The position numbers were made by a program, and so were the translations under genes. The notes beneath the pieces were generated by a model that was not told the DNA's origin, did not search any database, and saw nothing but the letters and a program-made list of their open reading frames with translations. A stretch of 64,000 nucleotides of DNA, taken from the NCBI GenBank assembly GCA_000277545.1, contig AKXM01000026.1, positions 56,282 to 120,281 of the forward strand. The letters are read 5' to 3'. This DNA is from Enterobacter sp. Ag1. GTDB taxonomy: Bacteria; Pseudomonadota; Gammaproteobacteria; Enterobacterales; Enterobacteriaceae. Shown piece after piece: positions 50,593-63,082 of the stretch (position 1 is the stretch's first letter; the number at the start of each line of letters is the position of its first letter).

Positions 50593-50595
50593 GTC

Positions 50596-52047
50596 TTAGC
50601 GCCGCCAGCGACGCAGCAGGCGGCTTCTCATCCCGGTGTCAAAGCGCCAGATATGGTCAAAGATGCGCATGATGCCGGGTTTTCCATGCCCCGACATGGC
50701 GACCGCGTGAAAGCGGTTCTGATACTGCCGCTGCAGCGCCTTCACGCTGCTGACGACATCATCCGGCAGCCGCTGGGCGATAAAGTCTGAGATCACCACC
50801 GCATCGGCATCGTGCCAGTCTCCGGTTTGCATTTTTTCCAGGATCGAGCGGAAACAGCTGGCAAGATCCGTCCCGCCGCTGAAGTGCTGGCTTAAAAAAC
50901 GGATCGCCTGATCGATGCCGTCCCGCCCGCTGACCTCATAGCGCACCACTTCGCTGGAAAACAGCATAATAAAGCAGCGCCGGTTGTCGGCGAGGGCAAT
51001 GCGCATCAGCGCCAGGCAAAAAGCCTTTGCGCATTGCTCGTTGAATCCGCCCATGGAGCCGGAAGTGTCCACGCAGACAATAAATGGCCCGCGAGGTTGT
51101 TCGTCAAAATCCTGATGGGCGACCGGGCGTTCGATGATTTTTTCACGCCATGCGTCACCGTGCAGACGGTAAGTGAGCAGTTGCTTCTCCACCAGGCGGC
51201 GGTAGAACTCAAATTCCAGTTCGGTAATCCCCAGGGTTGCCAGTTCGGGCGGCAGCAGGCGCAGGATATCGTCGCTGCGCTGTAGGCCGTCAACCTGTTC
51301 GGGCACGGTGGCAGGTTCCCGAACCAGCATACGCCAGGGCTCCGTGGGGGAATCTTTCCGCGGGACCGATTTTGCCTCGCGGGAGCGGCCCAGCTGTTCG
51401 GCAAGCTGCATCAGCTCGGGCTGGCCGGTGAGAAACTCGCCGTATTGCACAATCAGCTGATAGTCCCCGCGCTTGAGCGCGCCGCCGCTCATGTCCCACA
51501 GCTTGCCCGCTGCTTTATCGTTTTCGGCAAGTGCGGGGTCCAGTTGCCCGCTAAGTGCCAGCCGCTCCTGAATCTCCGCCAGCAGCTTGTCGCGCTCGTC
51601 TTCTAACAGCTGCTGGTTAAGCGACGTGGCCTGTACAACTAGGCTCAACCGCCAGCGCTGCAGAAACAGCGTATGCTGCGCCGGGGTGAAGTGCGGGTTA
51701 TCAGCCACCAGCGTTTTGGCCTGTTCATAGAACGGCGAGCCGAGCTTATGCAGCAGCTGAATAATTTCCGGCAGCCGCATGATGAGCTGCCCGGTGGTGA
51801 GTAACTGACTCTGCTGGTAGCAAAGGACTTCCTGCGCCAGCTCATCCGGGACGTGTCCGTCCTTCAGTCGGCCTTTGAGCTGGTCTCGCCAGCGAGGTAA
51901 GTCTTCACTAACTGCTTTTTTCAAACGCGGGAATTTTTCGAAAAACACCGCCAGCTGCGGGGCAGCCAGCAGGGTAATAATGATCTCTTCTATCAGTTCG
52001 CCTTCACCAATAGTCAGGATCATATCCAGCGTTTCAACGCTTATCAT
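50596..52047 (-). CDS. viaA: ViaA, von Willebrand A-domain partner of RavA
   Basis: Works with the MoxR ATPase RavA, linked in E. coli to Fe-S proteins, respiratory complexes and aminoglycoside sensitisation. 483 residues, as in E. coli. The C-terminal VWA domain has the MIDAS motif DTSGSMGG plus the later GGTDLAS and SDF residues; the N-terminal half is helical. Overlaps ravA by 4 bp. Confidence 0.97.
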   Translation of the reverse strand: MISVETLDMILTIGEGELIEEIIITLLAAPQLAVFFEKFPRLKKAVSEDLPRWRDQLKGRLKDGHVPDELAQEVLCYQQSQLLTTGQLIMRLPEIIQLLHKLGSPFYEQAKTLVADNPHFTPAQHTLFLQRWRLSLVVQATSLNQQLLEDERDKLLAEIQERLALSGQLDPALAENDKAAGKLWDMSGGALKRGDYQLIVQYGEFLTGQPELMQLAEQLGRSREAKSVPRKDSPTEPWRMLVREPATVPEQVDGLQRSDDILRLLPPELATLGITELEFEFYRRLVEKQLLTYRLHGDAWREKIIERPVAHQDFDEQPRGPFIVCVDTSGSMGGFNEQCAKAFCLALMRIALADNRRCFIMLFSSEVVRYEVSGRDGIDQAIRFLSQHFSGGTDLASCFRSILEKMQTGDWHDADAVVISDFIAQRLPDDVVSSVKALQRQYQNRFHAVAMSGHGKPGIMRIFDHIWRFDTGMRSRLLRRWRR

Positions 52048-53537
52048 TGCCGGGCCTGTTTCAGCTGTGCCGCAACGTCCTGCAGGCTGGCTTCAATTTT
52101 TCCCAGCCAGTCGCTTTCAATAAACAGGCATTTTTGCTGATCGTTAAAGCGCTCGTGCTGCTGGTGTAACGCGGCGTCGAGATCGTCAAACTGCTTTTTG
52201 ATCTCATCCGGTACGCCCTGTTGCTGGTGGCCCGGCAGCGCCAGCCGTGTGGCCTGAAGGCTAACATCGCGAATGGTCAGGTGCAGGCTGTTGTCCACTT
52301 CAAGGTTAAGCAACTGCGCAAAACCAATGCCGTTCAACTTGCCGCGGATCTCGCCTCCTTTATTAAGCCACTGCGCCAGCGCCTCACGCGCCAGGGTGAT
52401 ATGAATCACTTCGATATCGTGCAGTTTCAGCGGCTTTTGCAGTAAAAGCGTTAGCGTTTCGCCGGTTATCTCATCCGGGAGCTGGTATTGCGGCTTGCGG
52501 CTGAACATACCGGTCTGCTTGAGCACGGTGAAAGCGTCCCGATCGCTGCTTTGCTGCTGAAGCTGGAGGCGGCGCTGGACGATACCGCTGAGCTTGCTCA
52601 GAATGGCCTGCTGCTGCCACGCGTGGCCGGTCATCAATACTTCAATCTGCTGCTGCATCAAATTCATGGTTGCCGTGTCGTGCCACAGACAGTCTTTGAG
52701 CAGGATAAGATCGATAGGCGCCACGGCATCGCGGCCGTTAAAGAAGGCGCTGGCCTGCAGCAGACGAATGGCTTTTTTCCAGCGGCGATCGGATACATAA
52801 GGTGCCCCCGGCGTGGCCTCAAGCAGCTGCCTCAGGGTGAAGATCAGTTCAAAAACGTCGTCCGGCAGCGCGACGCCGCCAATTTGCTGCTGCCAGGTGA
52901 AATATTCTTCATCGGTAACCTGCAGGTTTTCGGTGACCGGATTAAAGTTTTCGTCGTGCTGGCTGATGAGCATTGAGCGGAAATTCGCTTTGTCCTGTAC
53001 TTTGTCGAGCCACAGGCGGATTAGCATCCGGTCATACAGCGCTTCCAGGCTACTGTCCGCTTCGGGCAATTCGTTGGAGGCGGCCACCAGCAGGCGCATG
53101 GGGATTTTGTCTTCGCTGGCGCCATTGCGGAAGCGGCGTTCATTAATGGCGGTCAGCAGGGTGTTTAGAATTGCCGGGCCGGCTTTCCAGATCTCATCCA
53201 GAAACACGATTTCGGCTTCCGGCAGGTAGCCGGCGGTCAGGCGCTCATAGCGGCCTTCATCTTTCAGCGCCTGAATAGAAAGCGGGCCAAAAACTTCTTC
53301 TGGCGTTGAGAAGCGAGTCATTAGATATTCAAAGGCGCGCGCTTCGCGAAAGGCGAATTTCAGGCGGCGGGCGATCAGGCTTTTTGCAATGCCTGGCGGA
53401 CCAAGTAAAAAGACGCTTTCGCCGCTCAGCGCCGCCAGCAAACAGAGACGAACGGCGTGCTGACGTTCAAAAAGTCCCTTTTCCAGCGCCTGGCTGAGAC
53501 GAGAAATTCTTTCAGCCAGCAAATGTGATTGAGCCAT
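52044..53537 (-). CDS. ravA: RavA, MoxR-family AAA+ ATPase
   Basis: Hexameric ATPase that in E. coli binds the lysine decarboxylase CadA and acts with ViaA. 497 residues (E. coli 498). Walker A GPPGIAKS near residue 46, Walker [15 protein letters not shown], sensor segment [11 protein letters not shown]. The C-terminal part includes the LARA-type domain. Start ATG at 53537, with AAGGA further upstream. First gene of the ravA-viaA operon. Confidence 0.97.
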   Translation of the reverse strand: MAQSHLLAERISRLSQALEKGLFERQHAVRLCLLAALSGESVFLLGPPGIAKSLIARRLKFAFREARAFEYLMTRFSTPEEVFGPLSIQALKDEGRYERLTAGYLPEAEIVFLDEIWKAGPAILNTLLTAINERRFRNGASEDKIPMRLLVAASNELPEADSSLEALYDRMLIRLWLDKVQDKANFRSMLISQHDENFNPVTENLQVTDEEYFTWQQQIGGVALPDDVFELIFTLRQLLEATPGAPYVSDRRWKKAIRLLQASAFFNGRDAVAPIDLILLKDCLWHDTATMNLMQQQIEVLMTGHAWQQQAILSKLSGIVQRRLQLQQQSSDRDAFTVLKQTGMFSRKPQYQLPDEITGETLTLLLQKPLKLHDIEVIHITLAREALAQWLNKGGEIRGKLNGIGFAQLLNLEVDNSLHLTIRDVSLQATRLALPGHQQQGVPDEIKKQFDDLDAALHQQHERFNDQQKCLFIESDWLGKIEASLQDVAAQLKQARQ

Positions 53538-53761
53538 AATTAGCTTTGCATCCTTACGCGGTTAACCCTGTGGAGAAACGCGAGTATAGCGTTTATTTTT
53601 AGCCAGTTAATGTGCTGATTATGCCGCATGCAACGTTTGAGCTGAGATAAGTCAAATGCATTTAGGAGTACGATTTACACAATTATCGTGCATACTGTGC
53701 GCCGTTTTGTGGGCCAAGGGACTAAGCACACGTTTTCGGGATTCCAACAAAAGATTAGTCT

Positions 53762-55630
53762 ATGAGCGCTGATAATAAACAATCGTTGCCGGCCGTTACG
53801 CTGGCTGCTATCGGGGTTGTGTACGGTGATATAGGTACCAGCCCGCTTTATACCCTTCGTGAATGTCTGTCCGGGCAGTTTGGGTTTGGCGTTGAACGCG
53901 ACGCCGTGTTTGGCTTTTTGTCGTTAATTTTTTGGCTGTTGGTACTGGTCGTCTCCATCAAATATCTCACCTTCGTGATGCGGGCGGATAACGCCGGGGA
54001 AGGCGGGATCTTAACGCTAATGTCGCTTGCCGGGCGTAATACGACGGCGCGAATGACCTCTGTACTGGTGATCATGGGGTTGATTGGCGGCAGCTTCTTC
54101 TACGGCGAGGTGGTTATCACACCGGCGATATCGGTGATGTCGGCCATAGAGGGTCTTGAGATAGCCGCGCCGCAGCTCGATCAGTACATTGTTCCCCTTT
54201 CTATTATTGTTCTGACGCTGCTGTTTATGATTCAGAAGCACGGCACCGGGATGGTGGGCAAGCTGTTTGCTCCGGTGATGCTGCTGTGGTTCCTGACGCT
54301 CGCTGTTCTGGGCGCGCGCAGTATCATCGGCAACCCGGAAGTTCTGCAGGCGCTTAACCCGGCCTGGGCGGTGAATTTCTTCGTGCAGTACAAAGCCGTG
54401 TCGTTCGTTGCTCTCGGCGCTGTTGTGCTGGCTATAACCGGGGTTGAAGCGCTATATGCCGATATGGGGCACTTTGGTAAGCTCCCGATTCGCATCGCAT
54501 GGTTTATCGCGGTTCTGCCTTCATTAGTTCTGAACTATTTTGGCCAGGGCGCGCTGCTATTAAAGAACCCGGAAGCGATTAAAAACCCGTTCTTCCTGCT
54601 GGCTCCTGACTGGGCGCTGATCCCGCTCCTGGTTCTGGCGACGCTGGCAACGGTTATTGCCTCTCAGGCCGTGATTTCCGGCGTATTCTCGCTGACTCGT
54701 CAGGCGGTTCGCCTGGGTTATCTCTCGCCAATGCGTATCATCCATACCTCGGAAATGGAGTCCGGGCAGATTTACATTCCGGCGATTAACTGGATTCTGT
54801 ATATCGCCGTGGTGATCGTCATCGTTAGCTTCGAACATTCAAGTAACCTGGCGGCGGCATACGGGATCGCAGTAACCGGCACGATGGTGCTGACCTCGAT
54901 TCTCTGCTGCACCGTCGCGCGCAAAAACTGGCACTGGAATAAAATTGCCGTGCTCCTGATGTGCGTAGGCTTCCTGTTTATCGACGTGCCGCTGTTCTCT
55001 GCTAACCTCGAGAAAATCGTCTCTGGCGGCTGGCTGCCGCTCACGCTGGGGCTTGTCATGTTTACCATCATGACGACGTGGAAGAGCGAGCGTTTCCGCC
55101 TGCTGCGCCGTATGCACGAGCACGGTAACTCGCTGGAAGCGATGATTGCGTCCCTTGAGAAGTCTCCGCCGGTTCGCGTGCCGGGCACCGCGGTTTATAT
55201 GTCTCGCGCGTTGAACGTGATCCCGTTTGCTATGCTGCATAACCTGAAGCACAACAAAGTGCTGCATGAGCGAGTCGTATTGCTGACGCTGCGCACCGAA
55301 GATGCCCCATACGTTCACAACGTTAAACGCGTTTCTATTGAGCAGCTGTCACCCACCTTCTGGCGCGTGGTGGCCAGCTACGGCTGGCGTGAAACGCCGA
55401 ACGTGGAAGAGATTTTCCACCGCTGTGGTTTGGAAGGCCTAAGCTGTCGGATGATGGAAACCTCGTTCTTCATGTCGCATGAGTCGCTGATTATCGGCAA
55501 ACGTCCGTGGTATCTCCGCCTGCGCGGCAAGCTGTTCCTCGCCCTGCAGCGAAATGCCCTGCGCGCGCCTGACCAGTTTGAGATCCCGCCGAACAGGGTT
55601 ATCGAGCTGGGCACCCAGGTCGAGATTTAA
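53762..55630 (+). CDS. kup: Kup, low-affinity potassium-proton symporter
   Basis: Constitutive potassium uptake system. 622 residues, as in E. coli. Begins [20 protein letters not shown], typical of the KUP/HAK family, with about 12 hydrophobic helices and a cytoplasmic C-terminal region of about 190 residues. Only a weak ribosome site (AAAAGATT) precedes ATG. The 224-bp gap from ravA should carry both divergent promoters. Confidence 0.98.
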   Translation: MSADNKQSLPAVTLAAIGVVYGDIGTSPLYTLRECLSGQFGFGVERDAVFGFLSLIFWLLVLVVSIKYLTFVMRADNAGEGGILTLMSLAGRNTTARMTSVLVIMGLIGGSFFYGEVVITPAISVMSAIEGLEIAAPQLDQYIVPLSIIVLTLLFMIQKHGTGMVGKLFAPVMLLWFLTLAVLGARSIIGNPEVLQALNPAWAVNFFVQYKAVSFVALGAVVLAITGVEALYADMGHFGKLPIRIAWFIAVLPSLVLNYFGQGALLLKNPEAIKNPFFLLAPDWALIPLLVLATLATVIASQAVISGVFSLTRQAVRLGYLSPMRIIHTSEMESGQIYIPAINWILYIAVVIVIVSFEHSSNLAAAYGIAVTGTMVLTSILCCTVARKNWHWNKIAVLLMCVGFLFIDVPLFSANLEKIVSGGWLPLTLGLVMFTIMTTWKSERFRLLRRMHEHGNSLEAMIASLEKSPPVRVPGTAVYMSRALNVIPFAMLHNLKHNKVLHERVVLLTLRTEDAPYVHNVKRVSIEQLSPTFWRVVASYGWRETPNVEEIFHRCGLEGLSCRMMETSFFMSHESLIIGKRPWYLRLRGKLFLALQRNALRAPDQFEIPPNRVIELGTQVEI

Positions 55631-55656
55631 GTCAGCCAGTCTTTACTGGCCTGATG

Positions 55657-55690
55657 CCCTCACCCCGACCCTCTCCCACAAGAAGAGGGC
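55657..55690. repeat. Palindromic intergenic repeat, single arm (kup-rbsD)
   Basis: CCCTCACCCCGACCCTCTCC then a short loop and GAAGAGGGC, a degenerate arm 27 bp after the kup stop and just before the terminator. Confidence 0.75.
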
Positions 55691-55702
55691 GCAAAGACTA
55701 AA

Positions 55703-55726
55703 AAAACGGTACTCAGGTACCGTTTT
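55703..55726 (+). terminator. Intrinsic terminator of kup
   Basis: AAAACGGTAC-tcag-GTACCGTTTT: a 10-bp perfect stem with T-run ends in both directions, 72 bp after the kup stop. Confidence 0.9.
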
Positions 55727-55735
55727 GCATTTATT

Positions 55736-55831
55736 AGCGAAACGTTTCGATGTTGATCACACTTCTTTAACCTGGTGGTTGTTTAACCGCCACCTCTTTT
55801 CCTACACTCATTATCAGCGAAACGTTTCGCT
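55736..55831 (+). promoter_or_regulatory. rbs control region with two RbsR operators
   Basis: Operator 1 AGCGAAACGTTTCGAT (55736-55751) and operator 2 AGCGAAACGTTTCGCT (55816-55831, perfect 16-bp palindrome). Both share the core CGAAACGTTTCG typical of LacI-family sites, with centres 80 bp apart. A CRP-like right half TCACA follows operator 1. The promoter should lie between the two; TACACT at 55803-55808 is a possible -10. Confidence 0.88.
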
Positions 55832-55845
55832 AGTGGAGCAGGAAA

Positions 55846-56265
55846 ATGAAGAAAGGTACCGTTCTTAACGCTGATATTTCGGCCGTTATCTCCCGTCTGG
55901 GGCACACCGATTCACTGGTGATTGCCGATGCCGGGCTGCCAATTCCGCGCCATACCCAGCGCATTGATTTGGCATTAACTCACGGCGTTCCGGGCTTTAT
56001 GCAGGTCGTGGATGTGGTAACGCAGGAAATGCAGGTTGAGGCGGCAATCATTGCTTCTGAAATCAAACAATATAATCCCGCGCTTCACGAAACGTTGCTC
56101 AGCCATATTGAGCAACTGCAAAAACACCAGGGAAACACCATAACTATTCGTTACATCAGCCATGAGCAGTTCAAGCAGCACACCGCGGATGCACATGCGG
56201 TTATTCGCAGCGGGGAGTGTTCCCCGTATGCGAATATCATTCTCTGTGCCGGCGTAACCTTCTGA
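55846..56265 (+). CDS. rbsD: RbsD, D-ribose pyranase
   Basis: Interconverts pyranose and furanose forms of ribose so that RbsK can phosphorylate it. 139 residues, as in E. coli. Begins [20 protein letters not shown] with the conserved His, and has the [13 protein letters not shown] segment. ATG follows GGAGCAGGA. First gene of rbsDACBKR. Confidence 0.98.
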   Translation: MKKGTVLNADISAVISRLGHTDSLVIADAGLPIPRHTQRIDLALTHGVPGFMQVVDVVTQEMQVEAAIIASEIKQYNPALHETLLSHIEQLQKHQGNTITIRYISHEQFKQHTADAHAVIRSGECSPYANIILCAGVTF

Positions 56266-56275
56266 GGAGGTCAGC

Positions 56276-57790
56276 ATGGAACCCTTACTGCAACTTAAAG
56301 GGATCGATAAATCGTTCCCAGGGGTGAAAGCCCTGTCTGGCGCGGCGTTGAACGTTTACCCGGGCCGCGCAATGGCGCTGGTGGGTGAGAACGGCGCCGG
56401 CAAATCCACGATGATGAAAGTCCTGACCGGGATCTACACCAAAGATGCCGGTTCGCTGCTGTGGCTGGGAAAAGAAACTGCCTTTAGCGGGCCAAAAGCG
56501 TCTCAGGAAGCCGGTATCGGGATTATCCACCAGGAACTCAACCTGATCCCGCAGCTCAGCATTGCGGAGAACATCTTCCTTGGCCGCGAGTTTGTCGGGC
56601 ATTTTGGCAACATTGACTGGAAGAAGATGTACCGTGAAGCCGACAAGCTGCTGGCGAAGCTGAATTTACGCTACACCAGCGAGCGTCTGGTGGGCGAGCT
56701 GTCGATTGGCGATCAGCAAATGGTTGAGATTGCCAAGGTGCTGAGCTTTGAGTCCAAAGTCATCATCATGGATGAACCGACCGATGCGCTGACCGACACG
56801 GAAACCGAGTCGCTGTTCCGCGTTATCCGTGAGCTGAAGGCTCAGGGCTGCGGCATCGTTTATATCTCCCACCGCATGAAAGAGATTTTTGAGGTGTGCG
56901 ACGACGTGACAGTGCTGCGTGACGGGCAGTTTATTGCCGAGCGCGAAGTCTCCACGCTTACCGAAGATACCCTGATCGAAATGATGGTTGGCCGCAAGCT
57001 GGAAGATCAGTATCCGCATCTGGACAAACAGCCCGGCGATATTCGCCTGCGGGTCGATAACTTATCTGGCCCCGGCGTGAAGGCGGTTTCTTTCACGCTG
57101 CGTAAAGGCGAAATCCTCGGCGTTGCCGGGCTGATGGGTGCCGGGCGTACCGAATTGATGAAAGTGCTTTATGGCGCGCTGCCGAGAAGCGGTGGCTATG
57201 TGGCGCTGGATGGCCGTGAAGTAGTGACTCGTTCTCCGCAGGATGGGTTGGCTAATGGCATCGTTTATATCTCTGAAGACCGCAAGCGTGATGGGCTGGT
57301 TCTGGGGATGTCGGTGAAGGAGAACATGTCGTTGACCGCGCTGCGTTATTTCAGTCGCGGGGCTGGCAGCCTGAAACATAAAGATGAGCAGCAGGCGGTG
57401 CAGGATTTTATTCGCCTGTTCAACGTTAAAACGCCTTCCATGGAACAGCCAATTGGCCTGCTGTCCGGCGGTAACCAACAGAAAGTTGCCATCGCGCGTG
57501 GCCTGATGACCCGTCCGAAAGTGCTGATCCTCGACGAGCCAACTCGTGGCGTCGACGTTGGGGCGAAAAAAGAAATTTATCAGTTAATTAACCAGTTTAA
57601 AGCCGAAGGGTTGAGCATCATCCTTGTGTCGTCCGAGATGCCGGAAGTGCTGGGCATGAGCGACCGCATTATGGTTATTCACGAAGGGCGACTGAGCGGG
57701 GAGTTCTCCCGTGAAGAAGCCACCCAGGAGGCGCTGATGGCCGCGGCCGTTGGTAAGCTTAATCGAGTGAATCAGGAGTTAGATAAATGA
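56276..57790 (+). CDS. rbsA: RbsA, ribose ABC transporter ATPase (two domains)
   Basis: Energises ribose uptake. 504 residues (E. coli 501). First nucleotide domain: Walker [10 protein letters not shown] at residue 37, signature [15 protein letters not shown], Walker [11 protein letters not shown]. The second domain has a degenerate Walker A ([13 protein letters not shown]) but a good [15 protein letters not shown] signature, usual in this family. Overlaps rbsC by 4 bp. Confidence 0.98.
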   Translation: MEPLLQLKGIDKSFPGVKALSGAALNVYPGRAMALVGENGAGKSTMMKVLTGIYTKDAGSLLWLGKETAFSGPKASQEAGIGIIHQELNLIPQLSIAENIFLGREFVGHFGNIDWKKMYREADKLLAKLNLRYTSERLVGELSIGDQQMVEIAKVLSFESKVIIMDEPTDALTDTETESLFRVIRELKAQGCGIVYISHRMKEIFEVCDDVTVLRDGQFIAEREVSTLTEDTLIEMMVGRKLEDQYPHLDKQPGDIRLRVDNLSGPGVKAVSFTLRKGEILGVAGLMGAGRTELMKVLYGALPRSGGYVALDGREVVTRSPQDGLANGIVYISEDRKRDGLVLGMSVKENMSLTALRYFSRGAGSLKHKDEQQAVQDFIRLFNVKTPSMEQPIGLLSGGNQQKVAIARGLMTRPKVLILDEPTRGVDVGAKKEIYQLINQFKAEGLSIILVSSEMPEVLGMSDRIMVIHEGRLSGEFSREEATQEALMAAAVGKLNRVNQELDK

Positions 57791-58752
57791 GTACCCAGAC
57801 CGTGTCCACCCGTCGCTGGTTCACCAAAGCGTGGCTGATGGAGCAAAAATCGCTGATCGCTCTGCTGGTGCTGATTGCGATTGTCTCGGCCCTGAGCCCG
57901 AACTTCTTTACCGTGAATAACCTGTTCAACATCCTGCAGCAAACGTCGGTGAACGCCATTATGGCGGTGGGGATGACGCTGGTCATTCTGACCTCCGGGA
58001 TCGACCTGTCCGTCGGTTCTCTTCTGGCGTTGACCGGGGCGGTGGCGGCCTCGATTGTGGGCTTTGAGGTCAATGCGCTGGTGGCCGTTGCCGCTGCGCT
58101 GGCTCTTGGGGCTGCCATTGGTGCCGTAACGGGTGTGATTGTAGCGAAAGGGCGGGTTCAGGCCTTTATTGCCACCCTGGTGATGATGCTGCTGCTGCGC
58201 GGGGTGACGCTGGTTTACACCAACGGCAGCCCGATGAATACCGGCTTCTCGGACAATGCTGATCTGTTTGGCTGGTTCGGTATTGGCCGCCCGCTGGGGA
58301 TCCCAACGCCGGTCTGGATCATGGCGATTGTCTTCCTGGCCGCGTGGTACATGTTGCACCATACTCGCCTGGGGCGTTACATCTATGCGCTCGGCGGCAA
58401 CGAAGCGGCAACGCGCCTGTCAGGCATTAGCGTCAACAAAGTGAAAATCATCGTCTACTCTCTGTGTGGTCTGCTGGCGTCGCTGGCCGGGATCATCGAA
58501 GTAGCACGTCTTTCCTCTGCGCAGCCAACGGCGGGTGCGGGATATGAACTGGATGCTATTGCGGCGGTTGTGCTGGGCGGTACCAGCCTGGCGGGCGGCA
58601 AAGGCCGGATTGTCGGCACGCTGATCGGGGCATTGATCCTCGGCTTCCTGAACAACGGTCTGAATTTATTAGGTGTTTCTTCTTATTACCAGATGATCGT
58701 CAAAGCGGTGGTAATTTTGCTGGCGGTGCTGGTGGACAATAAAAAGCAGTAA
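57787..58752 (+). CDS. rbsC: RbsC, ribose ABC transporter permease
   Basis: Inner-membrane permease for ribose. 321 residues, as in E. coli, with a long series of hydrophobic helices. Family motif around [20 protein letters not shown]. Overlaps rbsA by 4 bp and precedes rbsB by 27 bp. Confidence 0.98.
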   Translation: MSTQTVSTRRWFTKAWLMEQKSLIALLVLIAIVSALSPNFFTVNNLFNILQQTSVNAIMAVGMTLVILTSGIDLSVGSLLALTGAVAASIVGFEVNALVAVAAALALGAAIGAVTGVIVAKGRVQAFIATLVMMLLLRGVTLVYTNGSPMNTGFSDNADLFGWFGIGRPLGIPTPVWIMAIVFLAAWYMLHHTRLGRYIYALGGNEAATRLSGISVNKVKIIVYSLCGLLASLAGIIEVARLSSAQPTAGAGYELDAIAAVVLGGTSLAGGKGRIVGTLIGALILGFLNNGLNLLGVSSYYQMIVKAVVILLAVLVDNKKQ

Positions 58753-58779
58753 AACCATAACCCTACAGGACATCTGACT

Positions 58780-59667
58780 ATGAACATGAAAAAACTGGCT
58801 ACCCTGGTTTCCGCTGTCGCCCTGAGCGCCACCGTAAGCGCAAACGCCATGGCAAAAGACACCATCGCGCTGGTAGTGTCTACCCTGAATAACCCGTTCT
58901 TCGTGTCGCTGAAAGATGGCGCGCAGAAAGAAGCCGACAAGCTGGGCTACAACCTGGTGGTGCTGGATTCACAAAACAACCCGGCAAAAGAGCTGGCCAA
59001 CGTGCAGGACTTAACGGTTCGCGGCACCAAATTAATGCTGATTAACCCAACGGATTCCGACGCGGTGGGCAATGCCGTTAAGATGGCAAACCAGGCTAAA
59101 ATCCCGGTGATCACTCTCGACCGTATGGCAAACCAGGGGACCGTGGTGAGCCACATTGCTTCTGATAACGTTGCTGGCGGCAAAATGGCCGGTGATTACA
59201 TCGCTAAGAAACTGGGCGACGGCGCGAAAGTCATTGAACTGCAGGGTATTGCTGGTGCTTCCGCAGCCCGTGAACGTGGTGAAGGTTTCAAACAGGCTGT
59301 TGCGGCACATAAATTTGACGTGCTGGCCAGCCAGCCAGCTGACTTCGATCGTACTAAAGGTCTGAACGTTATGCAGAACCTGCTGACTGCACACCCTAAC
59401 GTTCAGGCTGTTTTTGCTCAGAACGACGAAATGGCACTGGGTGCCCTGCGTGCGCTGCAAACCGCGGGTAAATCTGATGTGCTGGTCGTCGGTTTCGATG
59501 GTACGGCTGACGGCGTGAAAGCGGTTGAAGGCGGCAAACTGGGCGCGACAGTGGCTCAGATGGCTGACCAGATCGGCGTTATCGGTGTGGAAACCGCTGA
59601 TAAAGTGCTGAAAGGCGAGAAAGTGGATGCGAAAATCCCGGTTGATTTGAAACTGATCACCAAATAA
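58780..59667 (+). CDS. rbsB: RbsB, periplasmic ribose-binding protein
   Basis: Binds ribose in the periplasm for transport and Trg chemotaxis. 295 residues (E. coli 296). Signal peptide [20 protein letters not shown] with cleavage after AMA (residue 25), mature start [16 protein letters not shown]. Sugar-contact residues in [17 protein letters not shown] and QNDEMALGA. 68 bp before rbsK. Confidence 0.98.
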   Translation: MNMKKLATLVSAVALSATVSANAMAKDTIALVVSTLNNPFFVSLKDGAQKEADKLGYNLVVLDSQNNPAKELANVQDLTVRGTKLMLINPTDSDAVGNAVKMANQAKIPVITLDRMANQGTVVSHIASDNVAGGKMAGDYIAKKLGDGAKVIELQGIAGASAARERGEGFKQAVAAHKFDVLASQPADFDRTKGLNVMQNLLTAHPNVQAVFAQNDEMALGALRALQTAGKSDVLVVGFDGTADGVKAVEGGKLGATVAQMADQIGVIGVETADKVLKGEKVDAKIPVDLKLITK

Positions 59668-59735
59668 GAATTAAAGAAAAGCAGGGCAACGCGCCGCTCA
59701 GGCATGAGCAGCGCACTCAAACTGGATATTAAGAT

Positions 59736-60665
59736 ATGAAAAGCACAGGCAAACTCGTCGTTCTTGGCAGCATCAATGCTGACCATATCCTCAACCTCGA
59801 ACATTTCCCAACGCCGGGTGAAACCGTCACCGGGCAGGGGTATCAGGTGGCGTTCGGCGGTAAAGGTGCGAACCAGGCCGTTGCGGCAGGGCGCAGTGGA
59901 GCAGACATTGCGTTTATTGCCTGTGTGGGCGATGACGATACCGGTGGCCGCGTTTGTAAGCAGCTTGCCAGTGATAATATTGATACTTCGCCAATCAGTA
60001 CCATTAAAGATGAAGCGACCGGCGTGGCACTGATTTTTGTCAACGGCGCAGGTGAAAACGTGATCGGCATTCACGCCGGCGCGAATGCCGCTTTGACTCC
60101 CGAACTGGTGGCAGCGCAACAGCAGAAAATTGCTGATGCTTCGGCGTTATTAATGCAGCTGGAATCCCCGCTTGAGAGCGTTCTGGCTGCAGCGAAAATT
60201 GCCCATCAGCACCAGACCAAAGTGATTCTGAATCCGGCCCCGGCCTGTGAGCTCTCTGATGAGCTTCTGTCTCTGTTAGATATGATCACTCCGAACGAAA
60301 CGGAAGCAGAAAAGCTGACCGGCGTACGCGTTGAGAACGATGCAGATGCCGCCAAAGCTGCAGAAGTGCTGCACGGTAAAGGTATCGACACGGTGATTAT
60401 CACGCTAGGTAGCCGTGGCGTATGGCTAAGCGAAAAAGGTCACGGCAAACGAGTGCCGGGCTTTAAGGTAAAAGCTGTCGATACTATTGCCGCTGGCGAC
60501 ACTTTTAACGGTGCGCTGGTGACTGCATTGCTGGAAGATAAGCCGATGGAAGATGCCGTGCGATTTGCTCACGCTGCCGCCGCAATTGCCGTGACGCGAA
60601 AAGGCGCTCAGCCTTCCGTGCCGTGGCGCAAGGAAATAGATGAGTTCCTGCAGCAGCAGAGGTAA
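59736..60665 (+). CDS. rbsK: RbsK, ribokinase
   Basis: Phosphorylates D-ribose at O5 with ATP. 309 residues, as in E. coli. PfkB-family signature FGGKGANQAVAAGR and the anion-hole plus catalytic base AAGDTFNGALV near residue 255. Followed by rbsR after 3 bp. Confidence 0.99.
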   Translation: MKSTGKLVVLGSINADHILNLEHFPTPGETVTGQGYQVAFGGKGANQAVAAGRSGADIAFIACVGDDDTGGRVCKQLASDNIDTSPISTIKDEATGVALIFVNGAGENVIGIHAGANAALTPELVAAQQQKIADASALLMQLESPLESVLAAAKIAHQHQTKVILNPAPACELSDELLSLLDMITPNETEAEKLTGVRVENDADAAKAAEVLHGKGIDTVIITLGSRGVWLSEKGHGKRVPGFKVKAVDTIAAGDTFNGALVTALLEDKPMEDAVRFAHAAAAIAVTRKGAQPSVPWRKEIDEFLQQQR

Positions 60666-60668
60666 GCC

Positions 60669-61661
60669 ATGGCTACCATGAAAGACGTCGCCCGCCTGGC
60701 GGGCGTTTCTACTTCTACCGTTTCCCACGTCATTAATAACGATCGCTTTGTTAGCGATGCCATTCGTCAGAAGGTTGAGGCCGCGGTAAAAACGCTGAAC
60801 TATGCGCCTTCTGCGTTGGCTCGCAGCCTCAAGCTGAATCAAACGCATACCATCGGTATGCTGATCACCGCGAGTAGCAACCCCTTCTATTCCGAGCTGG
60901 TTCGAGGCGTGGAGCGCAGCTGCTTTGAGCGCGGCTACAGCCTGGTGCTGTGTAACACCGAAGGCGATGAGCACCGCATGAACCGAAATCTGGAAACGCT
61001 GCTGCAAAAGCGCGTCGATGGATTACTGTTGTTGTGCACCGAAACGCATCAGCCTTCGCCTGAAATCATCAACCGCTACCCGACTATCCCGACAGTAATG
61101 ATGGACTGGGCTCCGTTTGAGGGGCAGAGCGATGTGATTCAGGATAACTCGCTGCTCGGCGGAGAAATGGCGACACAGCACCTGATCGACAATGGCTATA
61201 CCCGTATTGCCTGCATCGCCGGGCCGCAGGACAAAACGCCTGCCAGACTGCGCCTTGAAGGCTACCGCAAAGCTATGGCTCAGGCCGGACTGGCTATTCA
61301 TCCGGGCTATGAAATTATTGGCGACTTCGAGTTTCAGGGCGGGTTTAGCGCCATGAGCGAACTGCTTACCCTGGCGGACAGGCCGGACGCTGTATTCATG
61401 GGGAATGACGCTATGGCCGTTGGGGCCTACCATGCTTTATATCAGGCTGGTCTTAGCATTCCGCAGGATATGGCGGTGATTGGCTACGATGATATTGAGC
61501 TTGCACGCTACATGACGCCGCCGCTGACGACGATTCACCAGCCCAAAGATGAGCTAGGCGAATTGGCCGTGGATGTGCTGATCCACCGGATGGGGCAACC
61601 AGACCTGGCGCAGCAACGGCTACTGCTGACGCCAGAGCTGGTGGAGCGAAGCTCCGTTTAA
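60669..61661 (+). CDS. rbsR: RbsR, LacI-family repressor of the rbs operon
   Basis: Represses rbs, released by ribose. 330 residues, as in E. coli. LacI-type helix-turn-helix [20 protein letters not shown] at the N-terminus, then a periplasmic-binding-protein-like effector domain. Its tail overlaps the converging hsrA gene by 4 bp. Confidence 0.98.
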   Translation: MATMKDVARLAGVSTSTVSHVINNDRFVSDAIRQKVEAAVKTLNYAPSALARSLKLNQTHTIGMLITASSNPFYSELVRGVERSCFERGYSLVLCNTEGDEHRMNRNLETLLQKRVDGLLLLCTETHQPSPEIINRYPTIPTVMMDWAPFEGQSDVIQDNSLLGGEMATQHLIDNGYTRIACIAGPQDKTPARLRLEGYRKAMAQAGLAIHPGYEIIGDFEFQGGFSAMSELLTLADRPDAVFMGNDAMAVGAYHALYQAGLSIPQDMAVIGYDDIELARYMTPPLTTIHQPKDELGELAVDVLIHRMGQPDLAQQRLLLTPELVERSSV

Positions 61662-63052
61662 GGTTTGTGACGTTCTTTTATTAAGTTGCGCCCGTCTTTG
61701 GAGCGCAGTAGCAAAAATACCGCCGATGAGACCAGCGTTATCGCGCCCATCGTCAACAGGGTGTAGTGGAATTGCTCGATGGTATTGACGCTGTCTATGC
61801 CTTCCCATGCTCTAAGCACCGCGGCACTAACGGCAACCCCAAGGCTAATTGAAAGCTGCTGAGTTACGGCCAGCACGCTGTTGCCGCTGCTGGCGTTTTC
61901 ATCCGTCAGGTCCGCAAGGGTGATGGTGTTCATGGCCGTAAACTGCGTCGACATTGCCATCCCTAATATAAAGAGGGGCAGGATCAGCAGCCAGACTTCC
62001 ATGCCCGGTGACTGCAGCGAGAACTGGGCAATCAGCAGGCCGATGACCAAAGTGATCCCGACCAGCGTTTTACGATAGCCCAGCCAGCGCAGCACCTGCG
62101 TGACGGTCGATTTAGCCAGTAGCGAACCGACCGCCGTAGGTGCCATCATGCAGCCAGCCAATAATGCTGAATAGCCAAACCCCACCTGCAGCATAAGCGG
62201 CATTAAAAAAGGTACGCAACCGGTGCCGAGGCGTGAGGCTATATTGCCGACTATGCCAACGGAGAAGGTACGCGTCTTAAAGAGAGGCAGGGGAATAAGC
62301 GGCGTTGGAACGCGGCGGGCATGCCAGACATAAGTCAGCAGCAGTAAAATCCCGCCCAGAATCACTAACATGCCTATATAGCTGGCGACAATCCGCTCGC
62401 CAAACAGCTCAACCCCGCTGGATATCAGCACCAGGCCCGCGCCAAATAGCAAGAAGCCGCTCATATCAAACCCGCGCTTCGGCGTGGTGAAGTTGGGCAT
62501 GTACTTGCGGGCATACAGCAGGCCCAGAATGCCAATCGGAATATTGATTAAAAATATCCAGTGCCAGCTTGCCCAGGTGACCAGAACGCCGCCGAGCAGT
62601 GGGCCGATAATGGGGCCGACCAGACCGGGCATGGTGACAAAGTTAAGTACAGGCAACAGCTCGCTGCGTGGGTAAGCCCGAAGTAATGCCAGACGGGCAA
62701 CCGGCATCATCATCGCGCCGCCAATTCCCTGAATCACGCGAAAGATGACCAGCTCGGTTAAAGACCCAGACATGGCGCAGGCAAAAGAGCCGAGAGTGAA
62801 CAGGCTAACGGCCAGCATAAATACGCGGCGTGTGCCGAAGCGGTCCGCTAACCAACCGCTTACCGGGATAAGCATGGCGACGGTTAAGGTGTAGCTAATA
62901 ATGGCAGCCTGCATGGCCAGCGGGGAGCGATTCAGGCTATGGGCTATTGCCGGTAGCGCGGTGTTAAGGATGGTGGCATCCAAAGCCTGCATAAAGAAAG
63001 CCATTGCGGCTATCCAAGGCAGGCCGGCCATGCTGCGTGCTGTTTTCGTCAT
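61658..63052 (-). CDS. hsrA: HsrA, MFS drug transporter family protein (DHA2)
   Basis: Inner-membrane MFS protein; E. coli HsrA affects homocysteine, fimbrial and other traits through an unclear route. 464 residues (E. coli 475), about 14 hydrophobic helices. DHA2 motifs [15 protein letters not shown] and [13 protein letters not shown] are present. The E. coli protein has a longer C-terminus. Confidence 0.94.
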   Translation of the reverse strand: MTKTARSMAGLPWIAAMAFFMQALDATILNTALPAIAHSLNRSPLAMQAAIISYTLTVAMLIPVSGWLADRFGTRRVFMLAVSLFTLGSFACAMSGSLTELVIFRVIQGIGGAMMMPVARLALLRAYPRSELLPVLNFVTMPGLVGPIIGPLLGGVLVTWASWHWIFLINIPIGILGLLYARKYMPNFTTPKRGFDMSGFLLFGAGLVLISSGVELFGERIVASYIGMLVILGGILLLLTYVWHARRVPTPLIPLPLFKTRTFSVGIVGNIASRLGTGCVPFLMPLMLQVGFGYSALLAGCMMAPTAVGSLLAKSTVTQVLRWLGYRKTLVGITLVIGLLIAQFSLQSPGMEVWLLILPLFILGMAMSTQFTAMNTITLADLTDENASSGNSVLAVTQQLSISLGVAVSAAVLRAWEGIDSVNTIEQFHYTLLTMGAITLVSSAVFLLLRSKDGRNLIKERHKP

Positions 63053-63082
63053 TATTATCCTGAAGGTTATGTGCGCTTTAGA

